Source of the DNA: Cohnella fermenti
GTDB lineage: Bacteria; Bacillota; Bacilli; Paenibacillales; Paenibacillaceae
Length of the DNA stretch: 64,000 bases
Reading direction: 5' to 3'
NCBI RefSeq assembly: GCF_004801405.1
Contig: NZ_SSOB01000020.1
Coordinates: 86,324-150,323, forward strand
The notes below the pieces were generated by a model, which was not told the DNA's origin, searched no databases, and saw only the letters and a list, made by a program, of their open reading frames with translations. Below, one piece after another: positions 35,075-44,541 of this stretch. Both the position numbers and the translations under genes were made by a program. Numbering within the stretch: position 1 is the stretch's first letter; each line of letters begins with the position of its first letter.

Positions 35075-35381
35075 GACTTCAACTCCCTTGGTTGTGCGCG
35101 TTGTCGATACTTTTATTATGCCGAGTCAAGCGCACATTCAGAAGGCAAAAAACCGTGCTTTTTGTTTAATTAGCCGACTTGCCGCGGGGAACGGTCAGAA
35201 ATTTGCAGGGGGAAAAGGGAGCACCTGAACGGGAGGAGCAGAGGAACTCGGGTGGAAGGGGATCGACGGTTGGAGGAAGGGAGACGATGAGTGAACGGGC
35301 GCGCCCGCAAGGAGCCCGTCGCCGCGCGCCGCAATCTCCACAACCGCACCTCCGCAACCGCAACCCGCGCAATGCGCACAA

Positions 35382-35428
35382 AACCGCCCCGCGGGCGGCG
35401 ATCTGGGATCGCCGGCGGCGGGGCGGTT
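35382..35428 (-). terminator. Strong hairpin between the binding-protein and permease genes (minus-strand terminator)
   Basis: Arms of 22 bases (35382-35403 and 35407-35428) pair apart from a three-base internal mismatch, with a TGG loop. Read on the minus strand, the stem ends in GGGGCGGTTTTGTG, so a T-run follows as in a rho-independent terminator. It lies inside the presumed operon. Confidence 0.7.
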
Positions 35429-35453
35429 GGGCAGTCGGGCCGTGCTATGCGTT

Positions 35454-35491
35454 GCCGAGAAGGGCGGCGCGTGAAGCCCGCCCCTCTCGGC
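35454..35491 (-). terminator. Second hairpin downstream of the binding-protein gene
   Basis: GCCGAGAAGGGCGG and CCGCCCCTCTCGGC pair over 14 positions with one mismatch, 31 bases after the binding-protein stop. A third, smaller stem (GCGGGC/GCCCGC) lies next to the stop. Together these could stabilise the 3' end of the binding-protein message. Confidence 0.6.
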
Positions 35492-35521
35492 CGGGGGCGG
35501 GCGTGCTTAGCCCGCGCGCGA

Positions 35522-36862
35522 TTACTTGCTCAGAATTTTGTTCGCTTGCGTGCGGAATTCCTTGGCCGCATCCTCGACGGAGATTTTCTTGTACATGATC
35601 TTCTCGGCGGTCTCCTTGAGCAGCTTGTCGACTTCCGTCGCGCCGGTCGGGTTCGGAGGGTCCATCTGCGTTGCGTTCTCTTCGGCCCAAGCGACATATT
35701 CGAACACCTTCGTCTGCTCAGGCGTCAGGGAATCCTTCAGCGCGTCCTTGACGGCGGAAGAGACCGGTACGCCGCGCTCGCCCATGATGATCTTGTTCGC
35801 GTCGACGTTGTTCACCCAGAAGTCGATGAACTTCGCCGCTTCTTCCTTCACCTTGGAGTTCTCCGCAATCGAGAAGAACATGGAAGGCTTGAGGAACAGC
35901 GCGCCGTTCTCGTTCCAGCCCGGTACAGGCAGGATCTCAAGCGGACGGTCTGCGACTTGGGAAGACAGGATGTACTGGTTGGACCAGTTCCACGTGCTGA
36001 CCGCGTTGCCGAGCTCGAGCTCGCCGTCTTCCGGCGTGCCCTTCTTCTGCGCCAGCTTGTCCAGCGAGAGCAGGTATCCGCTTTGGTACCAGTTGTTGTA
36101 TTGCGTGAACCAATCGACGAAGTACTTGTCGTCGTCGTAGCCGAGGCTCTTGCCGTCGGTGGCGTACATATGCTGGCCTTGGCTTCTCAGGTAGAACGGG
36201 AAGAAGACGTCGTGGCGCAGGTCGCCGGCGAGCAGCTTGCCTTGGGCCTTCAGCTTGTCGCCGAGAGCGGTGAAGTCGTCCCAAGTCCAGTTCTCGGACG
36301 GCATCGTCGCGCCGGCCTTCTCCAGCATCGCTTTGTCTACCATGGCGAGCAGAGCGTTGTTGCCGAGGTTGAACGCGTACAACTTGTCGTTCACCTTGCC
36401 GCCGGAGATGGCGGATTCGCTGATGTTCGTCGTGTCGATCGTCTTGCTGTCGATATATTGCGTCAGGTCGGCGATCTGGCCTTGGGTCGCGTACTGATTC
36501 AGGTAGGAGATGTCCATCTGGATGATGTCCGGAAGGTTCTTCGCTGCCGCTTGCGGAGCTAGCTTCTTCCAGTAGTCGTCGAAGCTGGCGTATTCCGGCT
36601 CGATCGTGACGTTCGGATGAAGCTCCTCGTACATCTCGATAACCTTAAGCGTATAATCGTGACGGGATTGGCCGCCCCACCAGGCGATGCGAAGGGTAAC
36701 CGGATCGTTGTTGCTGCTTGCGGATGCCGTCGCTTGGCTGCCGCCGGATGCCGAAGGGCTTGAGCCGGCATTGGAGCCGCTGTTATTGTTGCTGCTGTTG
36801 CCGCATGCCGCCAAGCCGAGAACCAGGGAACTCGACAACAGTACCGTAAGCGCCTTTTTCAT
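35522..36862 (-). CDS. ABC importer substrate-binding lipoprotein (family 1)
   Basis: 446 aa. The start at 36862 follows GGGGAGG and gives a clear lipoprotein signal (MKKALTVLLSSSLVLGLAAC) before an Asn/Ser/Gly-rich linker. The in-frame ATG 24 bases upstream is less likely. The body has the family patterns VTLRIAWWGG and ASFDDYWKKLAPQAAAK. It is the first gene of the minus-strand importer, just after its two-component regulator gene. The substrate is unknown; an SGNH esterase gene at 40.4 kb hints at acetylated plant polysaccharide. Confidence 0.92.
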   Translation of the reverse strand: MKKALTVLLSSSLVLGLAACGNSSNNNSGSNAGSSPSASGGSQATASASSNNDPVTLRIAWWGGQSRHDYTLKVIEMYEELHPNVTIEPEYASFDDYWKKLAPQAAAKNLPDIIQMDISYLNQYATQGQIADLTQYIDSKTIDTTNISESAISGGKVNDKLYAFNLGNNALLAMVDKAMLEKAGATMPSENWTWDDFTALGDKLKAQGKLLAGDLRHDVFFPFYLRSQGQHMYATDGKSLGYDDDKYFVDWFTQYNNWYQSGYLLSLDKLAQKKGTPEDGELELGNAVSTWNWSNQYILSSQVADRPLEILPVPGWNENGALFLKPSMFFSIAENSKVKEEAAKFIDFWVNNVDANKIIMGERGVPVSSAVKDALKDSLTPEQTKVFEYVAWAEENATQMDPPNPTGATEVDKLLKETAEKIMYKKISVEDAAKEFRTQANKILSK

Positions 36863-36908
36863 ATCTTTTTCCTCCCCGTTGTACATAAGCTTCTATTCTG
36901 ACAATTGG

Positions 36909-36922
36909 TGTAACTGCTTACA
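36909..36922. promoter_or_regulatory. Inverted repeat TGTAA-N4-TTACA before the binding-protein gene
   Basis: TGTAACTGCTTACA is a perfect 5-bp inverted repeat about 47 bases upstream of the start codon, flanked by ACAAT and ATTGT. It is a candidate operator, possibly for the adjacent AraC-type response regulator or a LacI-type protein. Confidence 0.4.
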
Positions 36923-36979
36923 TTGTCTATTATCGCGATTTAGACCGGCGAGGGTAAGGCAAAAAACCGAGTTGATTGT

Positions 36980-38551
36980 TCAAAAACCAGAGTTCTCCGA
37001 GCCCTTCATGTATTCCGATGGGGTGCAGCCGAACTGCTTCTTGAACACTTGGCTGAAGTATTGGGGGTTGTCGCCGAACCCGAGACGCTCGGCCAGCTCG
37101 AAGATCTTGATGTCGGATTGCTCGGAGATGAGCTGCGCCGCAAGCTTCATACGCGATTTCATGACGAAGTTGGAGAACTTCTCTCCCGTCTCTTTCTTGA
37201 ATAGTTTGCCTAGATAATCGGCATTCATGTACAGCATCTCGCCCGCGACGAAGTTCAGAGACAGATCGGGGTTCCCGAGCTGCTCGTTGATAATGTCGAT
37301 GACCTTGCGCACGATGCTCGTATGCTTCACGACATTCTGCTCATAGTACCGCTTGGTAATCTCCCGAACGGTTGCGAGCAGGAAGTCCTGCATCGCCTGA
37401 AGCGTGTTCGTCTCCAGCAGGAGCGGGAGCTTCTTGTAATTCTCGTTAAGCCGCTGCGGGTCGTCAAGCCGGATCAGGGCGATGAATTGCTGAATCGCGT
37501 ACGTGCGGACCATGCCGATGTCGAGCTGCGCGCTCCGCAGCGGGTCGAACAGCTCGGCCAGCACCTCTTCGGCCTCCTGAAGATGGCCGGAGCGAATCGG
37601 CAGCAGAATTCGCTCTTCGTCGAATTCGTAGTCGCCCATCGCGCCCATCGGCTGCGAGGCCGGCGGCAGGATGTCCGTAGCCGTGATGATGCCGCCTTCG
37701 CCGAGATAGAAGCGGTAATTCAGGCATTGCAGCGTCTCCTGGTAGAGCGCGCGGGCGCGGACCATCTCCCCGAGGCTGCTGACGGCGATCGTGATATCGA
37801 GCTTGTAATATTGCAGGAACGTCTGACGGATGCGGTTGAGCTGCTCCTGCAGCGCTTCTTCGCTTGTCGGCTCCTCGATCAGGATGAGCGCGTGATTGCT
37901 GACGGTTGTGCTGAGAACGGTGGCGTCGAGAATGTCCTCGGCGATGTTCTTGACGGCGAACAGGAACTCGAACTCCGCCGCTCCTTCGATCTGGAACAGC
38001 AGCAATTGGACCGGACGCTCGATATCGTAACCGAACAGCTCGCGATAGTAGTTCAGGTCCTGGATGCCGTACGTCTTGTTCGTGACGAACTCCTTCAGAA
38101 GCTGCTCCTTGACGTGAGGGACGATCTTCCGGTAGCGCTGCTTCATATTCGCAATGAAGTTCCGCTGGTCTTGCGCCGCGTCCAGCTCGGCGACGATCTC
38201 TTCGAGCGCCGCGGCGATCTTGTGCTCGTTCGTCGGCTTGAGCAGGTAGTGCTTCACGCCGTACTGCATGGCGCGGTTCGCGTATTCGAATTCGCTGAAG
38301 CCGGACAGGACGATGAAGCGAATATGCGGGTGCGACGCATGGGTCTTGGCGACGAGCTCCAGTCCGTCCAGGCCGGGCATCCGAATGTCCGTGATGACGA
38401 TGTCCGGGGAGTCGGCGACGATTCTCTCGTAGGCGGCGATTCCGTTCTGCGCGGTGCCGATCAGTTCGGTGCGGCAGCGCGACCAATCGATCATGCTGGA
38501 GATGCCGTCCAGAATGATTCTCTCGTCGTCGACGAGCAAGGTTCTGTACAT
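36980..38551 (-). CDS. YesN-like response regulator (receiver, central region, AraC domain)
   Basis: 523 aa. The receiver carries LVDDERI, the phospho-acceptor Asp in VITDIRMPGLDGL and Lys in HYLLKPTNE. A long middle region is followed by an AraC helix-turn-helix pair (LNFVAGEMLYMNADYLGKLFK and LAERLGFGDNPQYFSQVFKK). The start at 38551 has GGAGGG seven bases upstream and lies four bases after the kinase stop, so the two are coupled. It should control the importer genes directly downstream. Confidence 0.92.
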   Translation of the reverse strand: MYRTLLVDDERIILDGISSMIDWSRCRTELIGTAQNGIAAYERIVADSPDIVITDIRMPGLDGLELVAKTHASHPHIRFIVLSGFSEFEYANRAMQYGVKHYLLKPTNEHKIAAALEEIVAELDAAQDQRNFIANMKQRYRKIVPHVKEQLLKEFVTNKTYGIQDLNYYRELFGYDIERPVQLLLFQIEGAAEFEFLFAVKNIAEDILDATVLSTTVSNHALILIEEPTSEEALQEQLNRIRQTFLQYYKLDITIAVSSLGEMVRARALYQETLQCLNYRFYLGEGGIITATDILPPASQPMGAMGDYEFDEERILLPIRSGHLQEAEEVLAELFDPLRSAQLDIGMVRTYAIQQFIALIRLDDPQRLNENYKKLPLLLETNTLQAMQDFLLATVREITKRYYEQNVVKHTSIVRKVIDIINEQLGNPDLSLNFVAGEMLYMNADYLGKLFKKETGEKFSNFVMKSRMKLAAQLISEQSDIKIFELAERLGFGDNPQYFSQVFKKQFGCTPSEYMKGSENSGF

Positions 38552-38555
38552 AAGA

Positions 38556-40301
38556 TTATCCCTCCGGTTGCTTCGGGATGCGAACGATGACCCGCGTGCC
38601 ATGCCCCGGCCGATTCTCGACCTGAACGCCGTAGCCGTCTCCGAAGCTGAGTTTGATTCTGTCGTCGATATTCAGCAGGCCGATGCCCTTGCCGCCCGCC
38701 TGCAGCTCTCCGCTCCTCAGCTTGGCGAGCGTGTTCGCAGGCATTCCCGGGCCGTCGTCCTCGACGGTCAGGCTGAGGCCGCTCTCGGTCTCGTAAGAGC
38801 GGATCGTAATCGTACAGACGCCGATGGACGGCTCCAGCGCGTATTGGATGGCGTTCTCCACGAGCGGCTGAAGCGTCAGCTTCGGAATGCGGAGGGAGCG
38901 GTAGCGTTCCGGAATCTCCAGCGAGAAGGCCAGCCGTTCTTCGAAGCGGAACTTCTGGATCGTGATGTAGCTCCGGACGATCTCGATCTCATCCCCGAGC
39001 GTCACGATCGGCTCGCGTACGCTCACGGAATTGCGCAGCAGCATGCCGAGCGCTTCGACCATCTGCGAGATCTGCGTCTGCTTGTTCATCTTCGCGAGCC
39101 AATTGATCGATTCAAGCGTGTTATATAGAAAATGCGGGTTGATCTGGGCCTGAAGCGCTTTGAACTGAGTCTCCTTGATGAGCAGTTGGTGCGAGTAGTT
39201 CTCGGTGATCAGGATGTTGATCCGATCCACCATCAAGCGGAACGTTCGCTGGAGCAGCCCGATCTCGTCCATCGCGATGCTCGCGTCGTCGGCCGCGCTC
39301 ACGTTCGCTTCCGCGAAGTTCCCCTTCTCGGCCAGCTTCATTCGGCCGATCAGCTCCTCGATCGGACGGGTCAGGCTGCGCGCGAAGCGGATTCCCCACA
39401 GGAGGGCGATGACGAAGATGCCGACAAACACGTACACGACGATCTTCTTGATCAACAGGATGCGTTCGAATATCTGGTTGTACGGAGTGAGGTTCAGGTA
39501 CGTCCATCCCGTCGACGAGGAGCGGCTGTGGGAGATAAACTGCGTCTCCCCGTTGATCTCACGGGTGAAGTAGCCCGTCCGGTCGGCCAGCTTGTCCGTC
39601 AGCTCGGTCGGATTAAATGAAGGCTTCTGCGGGTAGACGATGTCGGTGCCCGAGAGTATGTACAGTTCCCCGTCTCCGACGGCGAGCTTATGCACGATGG
39701 AATCGAGGTCGATCCGAATGATTAGCGTGCCCAGGTAGAGCAGATCGATCTTCGAATTGATATAGGAACGGACCTCGCGAACGAGAATAAGAGAAGAGTC
39801 GCTCGCATCCGGATACAACCAGACGATTCCTCCTTCGGCTTCGCCGGCTTGCTGCATGATCCGGGCCTTCTTCGTGGAGGAGATCGCGGCGGAGTTGCCC
39901 GAGCCCGTCTCTCCGCCGCGCGAGTCGATCAGTTGAATGGAGCGGATGTACGGTTCGCTGCCGCTGTAGCCGATCATCAGATCGACCAGATCCTGTCTCA
40001 GGATATGATCGTCGTAATCCGAGGTGCTGGCCTTCAGGCTGCGAAGCACGCTCTGGAGCTGCACGTCCGAGACGATGTTGAAGGACAATTGCTCAAGCTG
40101 CTTGAGCTGCGATTCGATGGCCGCCGAGCTCAGGTTCAACACCTGGGACGACTTCGAATGAAGCTGCTTGTCGTATTCCGAGAAGGCATACTGCTGGGCA
40201 ATCAGAATAAAGGCGAACGAGAAGAGGACGATCATCGCAATGACGATCGTCAGCTTGTTTCTGATCTTCATATGACGGAATAGGCCGAAGAATCTCTCCA
40301 T
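38556..40301 (-). CDS. YesM-like sensor histidine kinase
   Basis: 581 aa. N-terminal membrane segment (about 16-36), an extracellular dCache-like sensor region, a second membrane segment (about 275-295), HAMP (RSLTRPIEELIGRM), H-box LQAQINPHFLYNTLESINW and HATPase with EDDGPGMP and GIGLLNIDDRI. The start follows AGAGAGGTGG. It is the partner of the adjacent regulator and probably senses the sugar bound by the lipoprotein encoded two genes on. Confidence 0.93.
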   Translation of the reverse strand: MERFFGLFRHMKIRNKLTIVIAMIVLFSFAFILIAQQYAFSEYDKQLHSKSSQVLNLSSAAIESQLKQLEQLSFNIVSDVQLQSVLRSLKASTSDYDDHILRQDLVDLMIGYSGSEPYIRSIQLIDSRGGETGSGNSAAISSTKKARIMQQAGEAEGGIVWLYPDASDSSLILVREVRSYINSKIDLLYLGTLIIRIDLDSIVHKLAVGDGELYILSGTDIVYPQKPSFNPTELTDKLADRTGYFTREINGETQFISHSRSSSTGWTYLNLTPYNQIFERILLIKKIVVYVFVGIFVIALLWGIRFARSLTRPIEELIGRMKLAEKGNFAEANVSAADDASIAMDEIGLLQRTFRLMVDRINILITENYSHQLLIKETQFKALQAQINPHFLYNTLESINWLAKMNKQTQISQMVEALGMLLRNSVSVREPIVTLGDEIEIVRSYITIQKFRFEERLAFSLEIPERYRSLRIPKLTLQPLVENAIQYALEPSIGVCTITIRSYETESGLSLTVEDDGPGMPANTLAKLRSGELQAGGKGIGLLNIDDRIKLSFGDGYGVQVENRPGHGTRVIVRIPKQPEG

Positions 40302-40409
40302 GCTCCACCTCTCTGTACGCCGGACGTATCGAAGGGATATGCAAAGTATGTCACTTCGGCGGAAAAACTGTCAATGTCAGAGAGAAAACTTCACGACTTC
40401 ATGATCGGA

Positions 40410-41519
40410 CTAGCGGATGTACATCGCGAGCGGCCAGAGATCGAGCGCCCTAATCTCTTCCACGACGAGCCTTGCGATCCGAATCGCGCCCTGCTCCTGG
40501 AAGTGGGTGTTGTCCTCGATGCCGCCGGGGAAGTTCGCGAACTCTCCGCGGGCTCCCCACATGAAGAGCTGCTTCGAATTGTCGGGGCCAAGCTCCTCAA
40601 GCAGCGACTTCGTGCGGGCGGCCAGGTCGATCAGCGGCGTGCCCGTCTCCGCGGCCAGCTCGCGAACGGCGGTCAGGTACGCCCCGTGCGTATCCTGCAG
40701 CGTGCCGTCCTCCGCGAAGTAGCGGCGATGAACGGATGTGATCAGCACCGGATGAGCCCCGCGCTCCCGGGCGCCGTCGATGTAGCGGAGAAGATGCTCC
40801 TTGTACGTCGTCGCAGGGTCGGTGAAGCGCTCCTCGTCCGGCTTCTGGTCGTTATGGCCGAATTGAATAAACAGGAAGTCGTTCGGCTTGATCGCTTCCC
40901 AGATGGCATCCAGCCGCCCTTCGCCGATGAAGCTCTTCGAGCTTCGGCCCGACATCGCTTCGTTCGCGATGATGACGTCGTGCTTAAGGAACGCGGCGAG
41001 CATCTGCCCCCAGCCGGCATACGGGTAGCCGTCCTCCGGCTGATCGGTCACCGTCGAGTCCCCGGCGAGGAAGAGCGCAAGCGCATGCGGCGCGGCATTG
41101 ATCTCGAGCGCATTGATGCGCGGGGCCTGGCCGGAGAATTGCAGGCGAATGCAGCCGCCCTTGGCCCGGACCGAGACGGTCTCGCGCACGAATTGGCCCG
41201 GGCTTGTCCGCAGCCCGGAGATCAGCAGCCGGCCCGGCGCCGCTTTAACCGTCGTATGGGACGGCAGAATCCAGTCGCCGATCAACAGGCTGAGCTGATA
41301 GCTGCCGTCGGGCACGTCGACGCGGAATTCCGCATCGGCCGGAATGATCAGATCTCGTCTGAGCGCGTCGGGCTCGCCGCGATCGCGGGCGGCAATGTCG
41401 GGCTCGCCCGTGAAGCCGCAGCCGACGGAAGGATGGTACCTGCTTGCGGGAGTCGCCTTGATGTAACCGGCGGCGGCTTCTCCCACGCCGAAATCGAACT
41501 TCCAAGATGATGCAGTCAT
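40410..41519 (-). CDS. SGNH esterase, rhamnogalacturonan acetylesterase-like
   Basis: 369 aa, no signal peptide. An N-terminal beta-sandwich (FDFGVG..., about 1-145) precedes an SGNH/GDSL hydrolase. The nucleophile Ser155 lies in GDSTVTDQ, the oxyanion Gly/Asn in block III is FGHND, and the catalytic Asp/His pair is in DNTHFQEQGA. This layout is seen in intracellular rhamnogalacturonan acetylesterases such as YesT/YesY. It probably deacetylates imported oligosaccharides for the neighbouring importer. The start follows CGGAGGT; its stop lies about 108 bases from the kinase gene start. Confidence 0.88.
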   Translation of the reverse strand: MTASSWKFDFGVGEAAAGYIKATPASRYHPSVGCGFTGEPDIAARDRGEPDALRRDLIIPADAEFRVDVPDGSYQLSLLIGDWILPSHTTVKAAPGRLLISGLRTSPGQFVRETVSVRAKGGCIRLQFSGQAPRINALEINAAPHALALFLAGDSTVTDQPEDGYPYAGWGQMLAAFLKHDVIIANEAMSGRSSKSFIGEGRLDAIWEAIKPNDFLFIQFGHNDQKPDEERFTDPATTYKEHLLRYIDGARERGAHPVLITSVHRRYFAEDGTLQDTHGAYLTAVRELAAETGTPLIDLAARTKSLLEELGPDNSKQLFMWGARGEFANFPGGIEDNTHFQEQGAIRIARLVVEEIRALDLWPLAMYIR

Positions 41520-41689
41520 GACGGTGAGACCTCCGTTGTAGGATTTTAACTTCCTTTAAGAATAGCTCGCGGGACGCGGGTTCGTACAGATCAAATATCC
41601 GGGCAATGGGTTGAGAAGGCAAGCGGGACAAGGAATTTCGCGAACGGTGTCGATTCGTAGGACGGTTATTGTCGCCGCCGTTGGGTCAA

Positions 41690-41722
41690 ACTTTAAGGAA
41701 GACCTTGGCGAACCTTAAGAAA
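41690..41722 (+). promoter_or_regulatory. Direct repeats ACYTTAAGRAA before the phosphate transport genes
   Basis: ACTTTAAGGAA (41690-41700) and ACCTTAAGAAA (41712-41722) are spaced 22 bases, two helical turns, and lie about 90-120 bases upstream of the DUF47 start. This suits a dimeric response regulator on one DNA face, such as PhoP. It does not match the Bacillus TTAACA box exactly. Confidence 0.35.
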
Positions 41723-41810
41723 AGCCCTATACCATGCGGTCGAACGCTGTGATAAGATATGAAATGGGCTTGGCAGTCAAGGCATCTTTATTGGGAAAGA
41801 AGGGCTATTG

Positions 41811-42425
41811 GTGTTCCGGAAAAAAGACATTTTTTTTAAAACGCTTGAGGAGATGGCCGACCTAATCCAGGAGACGGTCGAACGATTCGCGGCCGCGGTT
41901 GACGGAGACTTGGGGAATGTGACAGCATTCGCCAAAGAAATGAAGGATTTCGAGCATCGCGGAGATCAACTTGCTCATTTGATATTCACGGAATTAAATA
42001 AAGTGTTTATTACCCCTATCGAGCGGGAAGACATTCTGGAGCTCACGAAGCTGCTGGACGATGTCCTGGACGGAATCGAGGCGTGCGCATCCCGCTTCGC
42101 GATGTACCACATCCACAAGCCCGATGCCTACATTCGGAAGTTCGGCGACGTGCTGCGTCGTTCCTCGCTGGAGATCAAGGCCGCAATCAATCTGCTCACC
42201 CAGAAGAAGCTGCTCGCCATGCAGACCCACTGCGTCAAGCTGAACGAACTGGAGAACGAAGGCGACGATCTGATGCGCGAAGGCATCAGCCATCTTTTCC
42301 AGAATGTGAAGGACCCCATCGAGCTCATCAAGTTCAAGGATATGTACGAGCGTCTTGAAGAGACGACGGATGCATGCGAAGATGTCGCCAATACCTTGCA
42401 ATCGATCATCATGCGCAATTCTTAA
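41811..42425 (+). CDS. DUF47/PhoU-like protein, Pit accessory
   Basis: 204 aa all-helical PhoU-like protein (starting MFRKKDIFFKTLEEMADL). It has the conserved DHxGD-like pattern (EHRGDQLAHLI, and later ENEGDDLMREG). DUF47 proteins are almost always encoded just before a PiT phosphate transporter, as here (30 bases), and modulate it. The GTG at 41811 is preferred over the TTG at 41808 by spacing from GAAAGAAGGG. Confidence 0.9.
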   Translation: MFRKKDIFFKTLEEMADLIQETVERFAAAVDGDLGNVTAFAKEMKDFEHRGDQLAHLIFTELNKVFITPIEREDILELTKLLDDVLDGIEACASRFAMYHIHKPDAYIRKFGDVLRRSSLEIKAAINLLTQKKLLAMQTHCVKLNELENEGDDLMREGISHLFQNVKDPIELIKFKDMYERLEETTDACEDVANTLQSIIMRNS

Positions 42426-42455
42426 TCGCGCAGAATAGGAAAGAGACGATACCGT

Positions 42456-43454
42456 ATGGATCATATGACCTTTATCATTGTCATCATCGTACTGCTCGCG
42501 CTCGCCTTCGACTTCATCAACGGCTTCCACGATACGGCGAACGCCATCGCCAGTTCCGTGTCCACACGGGCGCTGAAGCCGCGGGTCGCGATCATTCTCG
42601 CAGCGACGATGAACTTCGTGGGAGCGCTGATGTTCACCGGGGTGGCCAAGACGATCGGAGGCAGCGTGACGGACCCGTTCAAGCTGGAGCACGGCTTGAC
42701 GGTCATCTGCGCGACGCTTGTCGGCGCGATTATCTGGAACCTCGTCACATGGTGGCTGGGCATTCCTTCTTCCTCTTCCCATGCCCTCATCGGCGCGCTG
42801 GCCGGGGCGGCGGTCGCCTCGGAGGGCTGGAACGGAATCAATTACAGCGGCTTCTCCACCATCATCGTCGGCCTGATCGTCTCGCCGATTATCGCCTTTA
42901 TCCTGGGCTATATCGTCATGTTCCTGCTGAAGCATATATTCGCGAACTCATCTCCGCGCCACGTCAACCGGGTATTCCGGACAGGCCAGGTCATGACCGC
43001 CGCGCTGCAATCGTTCACCCACGGGACGAACGACGCCCAGAAGGCGATGGGCATCATCACGATGGCTCTTGTCGCCGGGGGCATCCAGGATCATCTGGAC
43101 GTGCCGCTGTGGGTCAAGATCTGCGCGGCGACCGCGATGGCGCTCGGAACCTCGCTCGGCGGATGGAAGATCATCAAGACGATGGGCACGAAGATCTTCA
43201 AGATCGAGCCGATCAACGGCTTCGCGGCCGACCTGAGCGGCGCCGCCGTTATTTTCTCCGCTACGCTGACGCATCTGCCGGTCAGCACGACTCACGCGAT
43301 CACGTCCGCCATTCTCGGCGTCGGCTCCGCGAAGCGCTTCTCGAGCGTTCGCTGGAACACGGCCGGCCGGATCGTCGTCTCCTGGATCGTGACCATTCCC
43401 ATCTCTGCCGCTATGGCGGCTATTCTGTACTGGATCTTTGCGTTGTTCCATTAG
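42456..43454 (+). CDS. pit: Inorganic phosphate transporter, PiT family
   Basis: 332 aa membrane protein with the duplicated PiT signature. The first copy is FDFINGFHDTANAIASSVSTRAL and the second FTHGTNDAQKAMGIIT. About ten hydrophobic segments are present. It imports metal-phosphate with protons. It forms a two-gene operon with the DUF47 gene. Length and motifs are normal, with no sign of damage. Confidence 0.95.
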   Translation: MDHMTFIIVIIVLLALAFDFINGFHDTANAIASSVSTRALKPRVAIILAATMNFVGALMFTGVAKTIGGSVTDPFKLEHGLTVICATLVGAIIWNLVTWWLGIPSSSSHALIGALAGAAVASEGWNGINYSGFSTIIVGLIVSPIIAFILGYIVMFLLKHIFANSSPRHVNRVFRTGQVMTAALQSFTHGTNDAQKAMGIITMALVAGGIQDHLDVPLWVKICAATAMALGTSLGGWKIIKTMGTKIFKIEPINGFAADLSGAAVIFSATLTHLPVSTTHAITSAILGVGSAKRFSSVRWNTAGRIVVSWIVTIPISAAMAAILYWIFALFH

Positions 43455-43525
43455 ATAATAGAGAGCAATAAGACGAAGCGAACGGACGATGCCGAGCTCA
43501 TCGTTCGCGCGAATGGAGGGCCGTC

Positions 43526-44470
43526 ATGCATACATCCGTTGGTCAGGCCAAGTCATGCGCCGTTCTATTCGAACAATTCAAGAAGGACCGCCCGGAGAGG
43601 AAGGGCGAGAAGCTGATCTTCTCCGGGGTAAGCGGCCGCGATGTATACAACATCACGGCTCCGTTCCCGGACGACGGCGAGCTCGTGATCGCCGGGCGTG
43701 TCGAGGACCGCGCCAGCGAACGCTCGCAGATCATGTTCTTCGTGCAGCGGGAAGGGCGCTGGGTGCCGCGGAAGGGGGCGCCGGTGTTCGATCTGCAGGA
43801 CCCGTTCGTCTCGTTTATCCGCGGCGAGCTTGTCTTCGGCGGAGTGGAAGTGTACTTCGACGGGGACGATCCTCATTACGTAACCTCGTGGCGCACCGTG
43901 TTCTACCGCGGTTATCGGATCGCGGATCTGGAGCCGTTCGCGAAGGGGCCGCTGACGATGAAGGACATTCGTCTCGTGGAGCTTGCAAGCGGCGGCATCG
44001 GCGTCTTCACCCGTCCGATGCCGGTCGGCGACGCCAGAGCGATGATCGGCTATACCGAGATTGCCGGGCTCGAGGAGCTGACGGAAGAGCGAATGGAGCA
44101 AGCCGACGTGCTGCCGGACCAATTCCTGAAGGTGGAATGGGGCGGCGGCAACGAGGCCCATCTGCTGAGGAACGGCATGATCGGCGTGCTGGGCCACATC
44201 GCCCGCATGGATGACGGGAACATCCGCCATTACTACCCGATGGCGTTCGGCTTCGATCCGGTCAGCCGTGTCGCGACGCCGCTGAAGCTCATCGCTTCCC
44301 GCGACATGCTCCCGGACGGGCCGGCGAAGCGTCTCGATCTGGTGGACGTTCTCTTCAGCGGCGGACTCGTCCGTCACGGCGACGGCACGGCAACGCTCTA
44401 CACGGGAGTGAGCGACGCCGAGGCCCATCGCCTCGTCATCGACGACCCCTTCTTGGAATACGAGCATTGA
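43526..44470 (+). CDS. DUF1861 (MTP-1-like) beta-propeller protein
   Basis: 314 aa, no signal peptide. It matches the DUF1861 pattern: GVSGRDVYNITAPF, VEDRASERSQIMFF, FGGVEVY and WRTVFYRG, ending in LYTGVSDAEAHRLVIDDPF. The fold is expected to be a five-bladed propeller like GH130 phosphorylases, but no activity is established for the family. It lies between the phosphate transporter and a convergent RCC1-like gene. Role unknown, possibly oligosaccharide phosphorolysis. Confidence 0.8.
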   Translation: MHTSVGQAKSCAVLFEQFKKDRPERKGEKLIFSGVSGRDVYNITAPFPDDGELVIAGRVEDRASERSQIMFFVQREGRWVPRKGAPVFDLQDPFVSFIRGELVFGGVEVYFDGDDPHYVTSWRTVFYRGYRIADLEPFAKGPLTMKDIRLVELASGGIGVFTRPMPVGDARAMIGYTEIAGLEELTEERMEQADVLPDQFLKVEWGGGNEAHLLRNGMIGVLGHIARMDDGNIRHYYPMAFGFDPVSRVATPLKLIASRDMLPDGPAKRLDLVDVLFSGGLVRHGDGTATLYTGVSDAEAHRLVIDDPFLEYEH

Positions 44471-44480
44471 GCTTCCAATC

Positions 44481-44530
44481 GGCAACCCCTGTATTCATCG
44501 GCATCGCGCCGGTCGGGTACAGGGGTTGTC
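44481..44530. terminator. Bidirectional hairpin between convergent genes
   Basis: GGCAACCCCTGTA and TACAGGGGTTGTC pair over 13 positions with one G-T. The hairpin sits between the DUF1861 stop and the end of the convergent RCC1-like gene and could end both transcripts. Confidence 0.55.
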
Positions 44531-44541
44531 TGTCGAATCGG

